Shown: one piece after another, positions 1 to 6,580 of the stretch | How positions within the stretch are numbered: position 1 is the first letter of the stretch | Layout: every line of letters starts with the position of its first letter | NCBI GenBank assembly: GCA_963611755.1 | Contig: CAVDTK010000006.1 | Span: 1 to 33,007, forward strand | Length of the DNA stretch: 33,007 bases | Direction: 5' to 3' | Source of the DNA: Paratractidigestivibacter sp963611755 | GTDB taxonomy: Bacteria > Actinomycetota > Coriobacteriia > Coriobacteriales > Atopobiaceae | Program-made: the position numbers and the translations under genes | Notes under the pieces: generated by a model | What the model saw: only the letters and a program-made list of their open reading frames with translations | Told to the model about the DNA's origin: nothing | The model's database searches: none

Positions 1-188
1 TGTCTGTCTTCCTCATCGATCTGTTAAGATCGCGGTATCCGGTTCTCAAGGTCCCTGCCGCCCCGGCTGAGCTGGCGATTCGCTCGCCGCGCCGCCGTTG
101 CGCAAGGAGTTAATTTACGCTCCCGCCCGCCCTCGCGCAAGGGGGAGTTTCGGATTCACAGGTCCTACACAACTCGAACACGGCGGCC
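1..188. other. Intergenic sequence without a recognisable gene
   Basis: No convincing coding frame or RNA gene is visible. It holds a short perfect hairpin (CGATCT, loop GTTA, AGATCG, 17-32), a second small stem around GGCGA/TCGCC near 74-88, and a G/C-rich hairpin near 130-157 that could help end transcription of the minus-strand gene to its right. None has a clear U-run, so I do not call a terminator. Confidence 0.4.
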
Positions 189-863
189 TCACTGCCCCAC
201 GATCTTCTCGAGGCCCTCAACCATGGTCTGATGCGCCTCTGACCTCGCGGTTTCAAAGAACTCAGGCGTCAATAGCTGGTAGTCCGGCGTCCCCTCTATA
301 TGGTGGGCTTGGTTCTCGTGGACGATCTCTTGGCACACATCGATGGCGGCCTCGACGTCTTTTCTCGCCACGCTGTACATAGGGAAGGCCTCGCACTGCA
401 TATAAAGGTCCTTGTTTGCGACGGGCACCATCGATATATCTAAGGTTCGCCCAAAGTCGGCAAAGTCGGCCTGCTTTCTTACGCGCGCGCACTCCCCCGG
501 CCTCATGTGGACGGTCTGCAGGAAATTGCGCGTGTGGGTGTTGTAGACGTTGTCGCAAACCAGGTGGCACCAGGCGCCGCGGACCACATCGCTGACGCAG
601 GGCGCGCCGTAGCCTTGGGGGTTCTCTATATAGAAGTCCCAGAACTCCTGCTGGCGCGGGATGGGGATATGCGAGCGCAGGGTCAGGTGCGTGAGCTTGT
701 AGTCGATTCGGTAGGTCGTGTTCTTGACCATGTAGCCCACGTAGATGTCGGGCAAGACGTTGCCCAGAAGGAAGGCGTCGACGTTCTTGATGCCCAGGGC
801 ATCTGCGCCCTTCTCCATAAGCAGGCGCTCGACGTGGGCGGTGTGGATATTCCAGCTTGGCAT
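189..863 (-). CDS. Putative zinc-dependent phospholipase C-like hydrolase (hypothetical)
   Basis: Encodes 224 residues. I start it at the ATG at 863 because AAAGGAGG lies just upstream on the minus strand; an in-frame ATG at 890 has no comparable site. The protein opens MPSWNIHTAHVERLL and soon carries FLLGNVLPDIY, a layout (early His, then a G-N-x-x-PD motif, and scattered His/Asp later, such as WCHLVCDNV) that resembles bacterial zinc-dependent phospholipase C-like proteins. There is no signal peptide or membrane segment, so it is probably cytoplasmic. The substrate is unknown and the family link is by motif resemblance only. It sits downstream of pheT in the same direction but is separated from it by a strong terminator, so it is likely its own transcription unit. 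An uncharacterised metal-dependent hydrolase is the safest description. Confidence 0.7.
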   Translation of the reverse strand: MPSWNIHTAHVERLLMEKGADALGIKNVDAFLLGNVLPDIYVGYMVKNTTYRIDYKLTHLTLRSHIPIPRQQEFWDFYIENPQGYGAPCVSDVVRGAWCHLVCDNVYNTHTRNFLQTVHMRPGECARVRKQADFADFGRTLDISMVPVANKDLYMQCEAFPMYSVARKDVEAAIDVCQEIVHENQAHHIEGTPDYQLLTPEFFETARSEAHQTMVEGLEKIVGQ

Positions 864-898
864 GCGACCTCCTTTGTGTCCGGTTGGCATTCTGACGC

Positions 899-933
899 AA
901 AAAGCGGCCGGGCCCGCACTGGACCCGGCCGCC
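899..933 (-). terminator. Rho-independent terminator after pheT
   Basis: On the minus strand GCGGCCGGG (924-932) pairs perfectly with CCCGGCCGC (904-912), followed at once by TTTTT (899-903). It lies about 27 nt past the pheT stop codon, so it ends the pheS-pheT transcript and isolates the small gene at 189-863. Confidence 0.9.
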
Positions 934-959
934 GTTAACGAGAACGAGAATTTTGCCGA

Positions 960-3419
960 CTAGCCGCGGATCTCGCCGCCGGTCGCGCGAAGGACCTTGT
1001 TGACGAGCTTCTCGTGAGCCTTCTCGACCTCCTCGGAGGTCAAGGTACGGTCCTGGGCTCGGTAGGTAAGCGAGAAGGCCATGGACTTCTTGCCCTTACC
1101 CACGCGCACGGGGTCGCGGTAGACGTCGAAGAGACGGACGTCGGCCAGGAGCTTGCCGCCGGCGCTGGAGATGCGCTGGGCCAGCTGCTCGTAGGTGACG
1201 GACTCGTCGACCACGATGGCCAGGTCGTGGGTCACGCCGGGAAGCGTGGGCACGTCCTGGTAGGGAAGCTCGTTCTTGGCCAGGCGCAGCAGGTGCTCGA
1301 CGGACAGCTCAAAAGCCACGACCGGCACGTCGACGCCCACCTTCTGCAGGCTCGCGGGGTGGATGTTGCCGACCCAGCCCACGACCTCGCCCTGGGACAG
1401 GACCTCGGCGGCGCGGCCGGGCTGCAGCCACGGGTACTGCTCGGGCTCGGCGACCTTGAAGCGGACCTTGGTGAGGCGAAGCGCGCTGAGAAGGGACTCG
1501 ACGGCACCCTTGGCGTCGAAGAAATCGTAGTCGGCGTACTTGAGGTTCCAGGCGTCGTCGGCGCGCTTACCGGCCATGACGCCCGCCACGAAGGTGGGCT
1601 CGTCGGGCTGGGAGCTGCTCTCGTGGCCGTAGAAAACGCGGCCGATCTCATAGAGAGCGACGTTGGGCACGCCGTGGTCGAGGTTGTAGGCCACGGAGCG
1701 CACGAGGCCGGGAAGCATCGAACGGCGCATCTCGGACTGGTCGGCCACGAGCGGGTTGATGATCTTGACGGGGATGCCGCGGCCTTCCTCGGTGATGCCG
1801 AGCTTGACCAGGTCAGAGGGGTCGGCGAAGCAGTAGGTGCTGGTCTCGGACAGGCCGCAGGCGCGAAGCGTCGCGCCGATCAGGCGAACGCGGCGCTGCT
1901 CGACGGTGAGGCCGCCGGCGTGATTTTTGGCCGCGGGGAGCGTGGGCTCGATGTCGCCCTCGCCCCACAGGCGACAGATCTCCTCGATGAGGTCGCACTC
2001 GCGGGTGAGGTCGGGACGGTTGGTGGGGGCGGTCACGGTGATGCTGCCGTTCTCGCCGGCCACGCAGGAGCAGCCCAGGCGGGTCAGGCGGCTGACCATG
2101 AAGTCCTCGGGGATGTCCGCGCCGCAGAGCAGGCGGGCGCGGTCCGGGCGCAGCTCGACCACGGGGGCCGGGACCACGACGGGATAGACGTCGACGGTGC
2201 CCGGGCAGACCTCGGCGCCGCAGCACTCCTCGAACAGGGCCGCGGCGATCTCGGCGACGTTGGCGCAGTTGGCGCCGTCGACCTGGCGCTCGTAGCGGAT
2301 GGAGGCCTCGCTCATGAGGTCGAGGTTGCGGCTCGTGCGGGAGACGTGGCCGCTGGAGAAGGTCGCGCTCTCGAGAAGGACGTCGACGGTGTTCTCGTCG
2401 ATCTCGGAGTTCATGCCGCCCATGACGCCGGCCAGGGCGACGGCGGTCTTGCCGTCGTCGGTGATGACGGCCATGTCGGGGGTCAGGGTACGCTCGACGC
2501 CGTCCAGGGTCTCGAGCTTCTCGCCCTCGTGCGCGGCGCGGACCACGATGTGGCGGCGGCCGTCGCGCTCGGTCAGTTTGCCCAGGTCAAAGGCATGGAG
2601 CGGCTGGCCGGTGAGGAACATGACGTAGTTGGTGACGTCGACCACGTTGTTGATGGGGCGGCTGCCGGCGGCCACGACGCGGTTGGCGAGCCACTCGGGC
2701 GAGGGGCCGATCTTGACGTTGCGGACCACGCGGGCGCAGTAGCGCTGGCAGAGCTCCGCGTCGTCGATCGCGACGTCGACGAGCTCGGAGGCATCCGGGC
2801 CCTTCTCGGCCTTGACGTGGGGAAGCTCGATGTGGGTGTCCTCGTCGAGAATGGCGGAGACCTCGACGGCCATGCCGGTCATGGACAGGCAGTCCGGGCG
2901 GTTGGGGGTGATCTCGCAGTCGATCACGGTGTCGGACATGCCCATGTAGTCGGTGAAGTCCATGCCCACCGGGGCGTCCTCGGGAAGGATCATGATGCCG
3001 GAGTGGTCGCCGCCCAGGCCGAGCTCGCGCTGCGAGCAGTTCATGCCGCAGGACTCGACGCCGCGCAGCTTCGACTTCTTGATCTTGACGTCGCCGGGAA
3101 GCACCGCGCCGATCATGGCGGTCACGATGTGGTCGCCGGCGTTGAAGTTCTGGGCGCCGCAGACGATCTGCAGGGGCACGGGGTTGCCGTTAGCGTCGAC
3201 GTTCTTCTCGCCCACGTCCACCTTGCAGACGAACATGTGGTCAGAGTCGGGGTGCGGGGTCTTCTCGAGGACCTGGGCGGTCACGACGTGGTCGAGGTCG
3301 GCGCCCACGCGCTCGACGCCCTCGACCTCGGTGCCGGTACGGATGAACTCGTCGACGAGCTTGGAGGGGTCCTCCGGCACATCGACCATGGTCTTGAGCC
3401 ATTCATATGAGACGCGCAT
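960..3419 (-). CDS. pheT: Phenylalanine-tRNA ligase beta subunit
   Basis: This 819-residue protein is the beta subunit of the (alpha-beta)2 enzyme that charges tRNA-Phe in the cytoplasm. The start ATG at 3419 has AAGGAG seven bases upstream. Visible parts in order: an N-terminal segment (MRVSYEWLKTMVDVP), an EMAP/tRNA-binding domain at about 40-155 (HPDSDHMFVCKVDVG, KLRGVESCGMNCS), the B3/B4 editing domain (about 215-390, with NNVVDVTNYVMF), the B5 domain (about 405-475, ending near TNRPDLTRECDLIEE), the catalytic-like core, and the C-terminal ferredoxin-fold anticodon-binding domain (about 725-819, beginning near LPGVTHDLAIVVDE). Length is usual for the bacterial subunit. It follows pheS in the same direction but with 172 bases between them, unusually wide for this pair and filled by the inverted-repeat unit at 3496-3591. 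Control is expected from the T-box upstream of pheS. Confidence 0.98.
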   Translation of the reverse strand: MRVSYEWLKTMVDVPEDPSKLVDEFIRTGTEVEGVERVGADLDHVVTAQVLEKTPHPDSDHMFVCKVDVGEKNVDANGNPVPLQIVCGAQNFNAGDHIVTAMIGAVLPGDVKIKKSKLRGVESCGMNCSQRELGLGGDHSGIMILPEDAPVGMDFTDYMGMSDTVIDCEITPNRPDCLSMTGMAVEVSAILDEDTHIELPHVKAEKGPDASELVDVAIDDAELCQRYCARVVRNVKIGPSPEWLANRVVAAGSRPINNVVDVTNYVMFLTGQPLHAFDLGKLTERDGRRHIVVRAAHEGEKLETLDGVERTLTPDMAVITDDGKTAVALAGVMGGMNSEIDENTVDVLLESATFSSGHVSRTSRNLDLMSEASIRYERQVDGANCANVAEIAAALFEECCGAEVCPGTVDVYPVVVPAPVVELRPDRARLLCGADIPEDFMVSRLTRLGCSCVAGENGSITVTAPTNRPDLTRECDLIEEICRLWGEGDIEPTLPAAKNHAGGLTVEQRRVRLIGATLRACGLSETSTYCFADPSDLVKLGITEEGRGIPVKIINPLVADQSEMRRSMLPGLVRSVAYNLDHGVPNVALYEIGRVFYGHESSSQPDEPTFVAGVMAGKRADDAWNLKYADYDFFDAKGAVESLLSALRLTKVRFKVAEPEQYPWLQPGRAAEVLSQGEVVGWVGNIHPASLQKVGVDVPVVAFELSVEHLLRLAKNELPYQDVPTLPGVTHDLAIVVDESVTYEQLAQRISSAGGKLLADVRLFDVYRDPVRVGKGKKSMAFSLTYRAQDRTLTSEEVEKAHEKLVNKVLRATGGEIRG

Positions 3420-3467
3420 TCAAGCGCTCCTTTCTTATGCAGGGATCTGAAGCAAGGGGGGAACTGG

Positions 3468-3494
3468 CTAGAACTGCTTCAGCACAAAACGTAG
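3468..3494 (-). pseudogene. Second copy of the pheS 3' end (remnant)
   Basis: Read on the minus strand these nine codons give L-R-F-V-L-K-Q-F-stop. The intact pheS ends M-R-F-L-K-Q-F-stop. Shared codons differ almost only at synonymous positions (CGT/CGC, TTT/TTC, CTG/TTA, AAG/AAA), while CAG TTC TAG is identical. The match stops where the inverted repeat at 3496-3591 begins. This is best read as a displaced or imported pheS tail left by an insertion; it has no start codon and is not expected to be translated. Confidence 0.65.
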
Positions 3495-3495
3495 G

Positions 3496-3591
3496 CTTTT
3501 CCTGGTGCCCCAGATAGGGAGCGACAATCCCGACGACGCGTGTTTAACACGCGAGGAGGGTTGGAGCCCCTAGATGGGGTGCCAGGGAAAG
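3496..3591. repeat. 96-bp imperfect inverted-repeat unit inserted after the pheS stop codon
   Basis: The outer arms are 3496-3519 and 3568-3591; 19 of 24 positions pair. Inside is a perfect hairpin, CGCGTGT-TTA-ACACGCG (3537-3553), and weaker pairing (CAACCC with GGGATTG on the minus strand) joins the two, so the whole unit can fold into one long rod. It carries no open frame. Its right edge touches the pheS stop codon and its left edge touches the duplicate pheS tail at 3468-3494. It lacks a U-run, so it is not a normal terminator. A small non-autonomous mobile unit or the scar of a larger element are the leading readings; an RNA-processing structure between pheS and pheT is an alternative. 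Confidence 0.7.
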
Positions 3592-4659
3592 CTAGAACTG
3601 TTTTAAGAAGCGCATATCTCCCGTCATCAGCATTCGCAGGTCGGGCAGGTCATAGCGAAGCGCAGCAACGCGCTCGACGCCGATGCCGAAGGCGAAGCCG
3701 GTGTACTTCTCGGGGTCGATGCCACAGTTGACGAAGACGTTGGGGTCGACCATGCCGCAGCCCAGGATCTCGAGCCAGCCGGTGTTCTTGCAGAAGCGGC
3801 AGCCCTTGCCGTGGCAAACGCCGCAGGAGACGTCGACCTCGCAGGAAGGCTCGGTGAACGGGAAGAAGTGCGGGCGATAGCGGGTGGCGCGGTCCTTGCC
3901 GAAGATCTCGCGCGTGAAGTAGTCGAGGGTGCCCTTAAGGTCGCCAAAGGTGATGCCCTCATCGACGACCAGGCCCTCTACCTGCGTGAACTGGGGCAGG
4001 TGGTTGGCGTCTGCCGTGTCGGGGCGAAAAACGGTGCCCGGGCAGATCATATAGATCGGGGGCTCCTTGGCCTCCATGACGTGGGCCTGGACGCCGGAGG
4101 TCTGGGTGCGCAGGAGGATGTCGGACTCGCCCTGGACGTGGATCTCCTTGCCCTCGGGCTGGTTGTCCACCACGTAGAAGGTGTCCTTGGCCGAGCGGCT
4201 GGGGTGATCCTCAGGGGCGTTCAGCGCGGTGAAGTTGTAGTAGGTCGTCTCGACATAGGGGCCGTCCTCGACGGTGTAGCCCAGGCCGCAGAAGATGTCC
4301 TCGATCTCCTCGCGGATCTGGGAGATGAGGTGCTGGGTGCCCAGGGAGAGCTGGCGGCCGGGCAGCGTGACGTCGGCGGCGTCGGCCTCCATGCGCTTGG
4401 TCATGACGGCGCGGGCGATCTCCTCTTTGCGAGCCTTGATCGCCATGTCGACGTTGGCGCGCACGGTGTTGGCGAGGGCGCCCATGGCGGGGCGCTCCTC
4501 GGGCGGGACCTTGCCCATGGTGTGCATGATTGCGGTCAGGCTGCCCTTGCGGCCAAGCACGCCCACGCGCAGGTTCTCGAGGGCATCCATGCTCTCCGCC
4601 TTGGCCAGGCCCTCCTGGACCTGGGCCTCAATGGCCTTGAGCTCTTCGGACATCGACAT
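3592..4659 (-). CDS. pheS: Phenylalanine-tRNA ligase alpha subunit
   Basis: Encodes 355 residues of the catalytic subunit of phenylalanyl-tRNA synthetase (class II). I choose the ATG at 4659 because AAGGGGAG ends eight bases upstream; the ATG at 4653 would be too far, and an in-frame ATG at 4701 lies inside the T-box terminator. An N-terminal coiled-coil segment that binds tRNA (about 1-90) precedes the catalytic core. Class II motifs are visible: the GTQHLISQIREEIEDIF helix, the motif 2 region with MICPGTVFRPDTADANHLPQF, and the motif 3 region FAFGIGVERVAALRY near the end. The Cys-rich stretch CGVCHGKGCRFC is common in bacterial PheS. The last codons (TTA AAA CAG TTC TAG) are unusually A/T-rich and are repeated, with synonymous changes, beyond the inverted repeat that follows; the 3' end may have been replaced by an insertion event. 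Confidence 0.98.
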   Translation of the reverse strand: MSMSEELKAIEAQVQEGLAKAESMDALENLRVGVLGRKGSLTAIMHTMGKVPPEERPAMGALANTVRANVDMAIKARKEEIARAVMTKRMEADAADVTLPGRQLSLGTQHLISQIREEIEDIFCGLGYTVEDGPYVETTYYNFTALNAPEDHPSRSAKDTFYVVDNQPEGKEIHVQGESDILLRTQTSGVQAHVMEAKEPPIYMICPGTVFRPDTADANHLPQFTQVEGLVVDEGITFGDLKGTLDYFTREIFGKDRATRYRPHFFPFTEPSCEVDVSCGVCHGKGCRFCKNTGWLEILGCGMVDPNVFVNCGIDPEKYTGFAFGIGVERVAALRYDLPDLRMLMTGDMRFLKQF

Positions 4660-4682
4660 CTTTGTGACTCCCCTTTCAAAAC

Positions 4683-4975
4683 AAAAAGCCGTCCCGGACA
4701 AAAGTCCAAGGACGGCAATGATTACCGCGGTACCACCTTGATTGGCGCTACGTGTTTTCTCTCGCGAGCACCCACTCGTTTGCCCCGTTCCGTGGGGCCG
4801 ACGGCTTCCCTACTGAGAAGAACGCGCTGCTTGAAGCGCTGCTCGTCCGTTAAGGTCGCGGCTGGTGGAGTGAACTTCGGGCGTCAGCCTTGGAGGAACC
4901 TCTCAGCCGGTGGGCTCCCTCTCTTATCCGCTGGCGACGCGACGGCCCGAACCTCTCCGTCATTGCCTAAGATTG
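4683..4975 (-). promoter_or_regulatory. Phenylalanine T-box riboswitch upstream of pheS
   Basis: On the minus strand the conserved T-box AAGGTGGTACCGCGG lies at 4725-4739. It is followed by a terminator hairpin (GCCGTCC at 4710-4716 pairing with GGACGGC at 4688-4694) and TTTTTGTTTT. In the Stem I region, a likely specifier loop reads GAAGTTCAC with TTC (Phe) at 4872-4874. In this family, uncharged tRNA pairs with the specifier and the GGTGG bulge and stabilises an antiterminator, so pheST is transcribed when charged tRNA-Phe is scarce. The antiterminator would compete with the hairpin just before the pheS start. The specifier assignment is by inspection, not by a computed fold. Confidence 0.95.
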
Positions 4976-4976
4976 C

Positions 4977-4985
4977 ATCATAACA
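4977..4985 (-). promoter_or_regulatory. Candidate extended -10 promoter of the pheS T-box leader
   Basis: Minus strand TGT-TATGAT: five of six matches to TATAAT with an upstream TG. It is placed directly before the start of the T-box leader. No good -35 box is visible at the usual distance, which is tolerated by extended -10 promoters. Confidence 0.45.
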
Positions 4986-5021
4986 CAGCGAGAAGGTCTG
5001 TGGCCGGTATATCTCGCCGCC

Positions 5022-6566
5022 TTATCTTGCCGTGATCCCCTTAAGGACGCGGGCGGGCTTGCGGCCACGCGCGTCGGCGCGGCGGATCAGGGCCGTGAGC
5101 AGCATCGAGAAGAGCAGGATGACCACGAAGTAGACCACGGCCACGCTAATCAGCGGGAAGAAGGCGTCGAAGGTGCGGCTGCGGATGATGTCCGAGACCT
5201 TGGTGAGGTCGGTGATGGCGACGTACCCCACGATCGAGGTGGCCTTGATAAGGGTCGTGAGCTGGCCGGCATAGAGCTTGCCGATGCGCTGCAGGGCCTG
5301 GGGAAGCACGATGCGGCGATAGATCTCCGGCTGCGAGAAGCCCATGGCAAGGGCCGCCTCGACCTCGCCCGTCGAGACGCCCTCGATGCCCGTCACGAAG
5401 ACGTTGGAGAGCGGCGCGGACGCCTCGAGGCCAAAGCAGATGATGGCCACCACGACCGCGGGCACGCCCACACTCGCGAAGACGACGTAGTACAGGATCA
5501 TGAGCCAGACCAGCACCGGGATGCCCGTGACCAGGTTGCAGTAGGCGCGCGCCGCGGCGGAAAGGCCGCGTTTGCCCGAGCGCTTCATCCAGCAGAGAAG
5601 ACCCCCGCCGAGCGTGGCCAGCGCAAAGGCGCCCACGGCGATGCCCACGGTCACGAGCAGGCCGTTTAGAACCATGAGCCAGCGGTCCTCGTTGATGAAG
5701 GTGTTGGTGAAGCCCGTCTTGAGCTTATCGAAGAAGGTGTCGCTCTCAACGACGTCGACCCTGGTCATGGCAACCCAATCGAGCGTGTAGGCCGTGTCGG
5801 TGAAGTCGATCGACTTGGCGCGCTCGGGGGTGTTGACCATGTAGATGCCCACGTCGACGGTACCGGCGGTCAAGGCCGCCAGCTTGGCCGTGAAGTTCAT
5901 GTCCTGGAACTCGACGCGCATGCCGATCTCGTAGGCGGCGCGCATGATTATCTCGACGTCGACGCCCGCGGCATGGCCCTCATAGAGAAACGACGACGGC
6001 TCGTCGGTAGGCGAATAGGCGACGGTGATGACCTCGCCGTCCTCGCGCACCGGGATGTCGCTCATGTCGTAATCGCCGTCCTCACACCACTTCTTCTGGA
6101 TCTCGTCGATCGTTCCGTCCTCGCGGAGCTTGGCGATGGCCTGGTTGAGCTTCTCGCGCAGCTCGTCTTTGCCCTTGGCCATGCCCATCGAGACGTCGCA
6201 GCCGTAGAGGGCGGGCTTGATGTAGGTGAGGTTGGGGTTCTGGCGCATGTAGAGCAAGGCGATGGGCTCGGTGGCCGTGGCGTAATCGAGCTTGCCCGCG
6301 CCCAGGGCCAAGATGGTGTCGGAGATGCTCTGGAAGGACTCGGAGGTAGCCTCGGGATAGGCCTTGGCCACCTCGGCCTCGGAGGTGACGCCCAGCTGGA
6401 CGCCGATGGTGGCGTGGGCCAGGTTCTGGTCGCGCTCCTCGGTGGTCCAGGTGATCACGCGGTCGGCCAGGCTCTCTGCCTGGGCGGATATGGGCAGGCC
6501 GAGAAGGCCCGCGACAAGGGCGAGCAGCGCGAACGCGCCTAGGATACCGGTCTTGACGTTGCGCAT
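5022..6566 (-). CDS. Amino-acid-type ABC transporter, fused substrate-binding and permease protein
   Basis: Encodes 514 residues; the ATG at 6566 follows a GGAGG site. A signal peptide or anchor (about 1-30, hydrophobic, ending SAQAES) puts the next part outside the membrane. Residues 50-165 resemble the second lobe of a family-3 solute-binding protein (ATIGVQLGVTSEAEVAKAYPEA, then an AL-x-x-GKLD motif). Residues 178-270 resemble the first lobe (ITVAYSPTDEPSSFLY, G-x-DVEI, AALTAGTVDVG, TPERAKSIDFTDTAY). Thus the lobes appear in reversed order. Residues about 298-510 form a His/Glu-type permease with the ATPase-contact loop ALAMGFSQPEIYRRIVLPQAL (the EAA-G pattern). The usual partner ATPase gene is not in this window. 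It lies 14 bases after the MFS gene in the same direction, so the two are probably co-transcribed. Polar amino acids are the likely class of substrate, by family only. Confidence 0.9.
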   Translation of the reverse strand: MRNVKTGILGAFALLALVAGLLGLPISAQAESLADRVITWTTEERDQNLAHATIGVQLGVTSEAEVAKAYPEATSESFQSISDTILALGAGKLDYATATEPIALLYMRQNPNLTYIKPALYGCDVSMGMAKGKDELREKLNQAIAKLREDGTIDEIQKKWCEDGDYDMSDIPVREDGEVITVAYSPTDEPSSFLYEGHAAGVDVEIIMRAAYEIGMRVEFQDMNFTAKLAALTAGTVDVGIYMVNTPERAKSIDFTDTAYTLDWVAMTRVDVVESDTFFDKLKTGFTNTFINEDRWLMVLNGLLVTVGIAVGAFALATLGGGLLCWMKRSGKRGLSAAARAYCNLVTGIPVLVWLMILYYVVFASVGVPAVVVAIICFGLEASAPLSNVFVTGIEGVSTGEVEAALAMGFSQPEIYRRIVLPQALQRIGKLYAGQLTTLIKATSIVGYVAITDLTKVSDIIRSRTFDAFFPLISVAVVYFVVILLFSMLLTALIRRADARGRKPARVLKGITAR

Positions 6567-6580
6567 GGGCGCCTCCTTCT

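Noticed and set aside
1..188. tRNA or small stable RNA at the left edge
   Set aside because: Short stems are present but there is no cloverleaf, no T-loop motif and no tmRNA, SRP or RNase P core.
1014..3410. A long open frame on the plus strand opposite pheT (and similar ones opposite metH, the M20 gene and the MFS gene)
   Set aside because: High-GC codon bias leaves the opposite strand open. The translations are Ala/Gly/Val/Asp/His-rich, have no family motif and no ribosome-binding site, while the minus-strand proteins are unmistakable.
4660..4701. N-terminal extension of PheS to 4701
   Set aside because: It would be translated from the T-box terminator hairpin and adds residues unlike any PheS; the ATG at 4659 has a proper ribosome-binding site.
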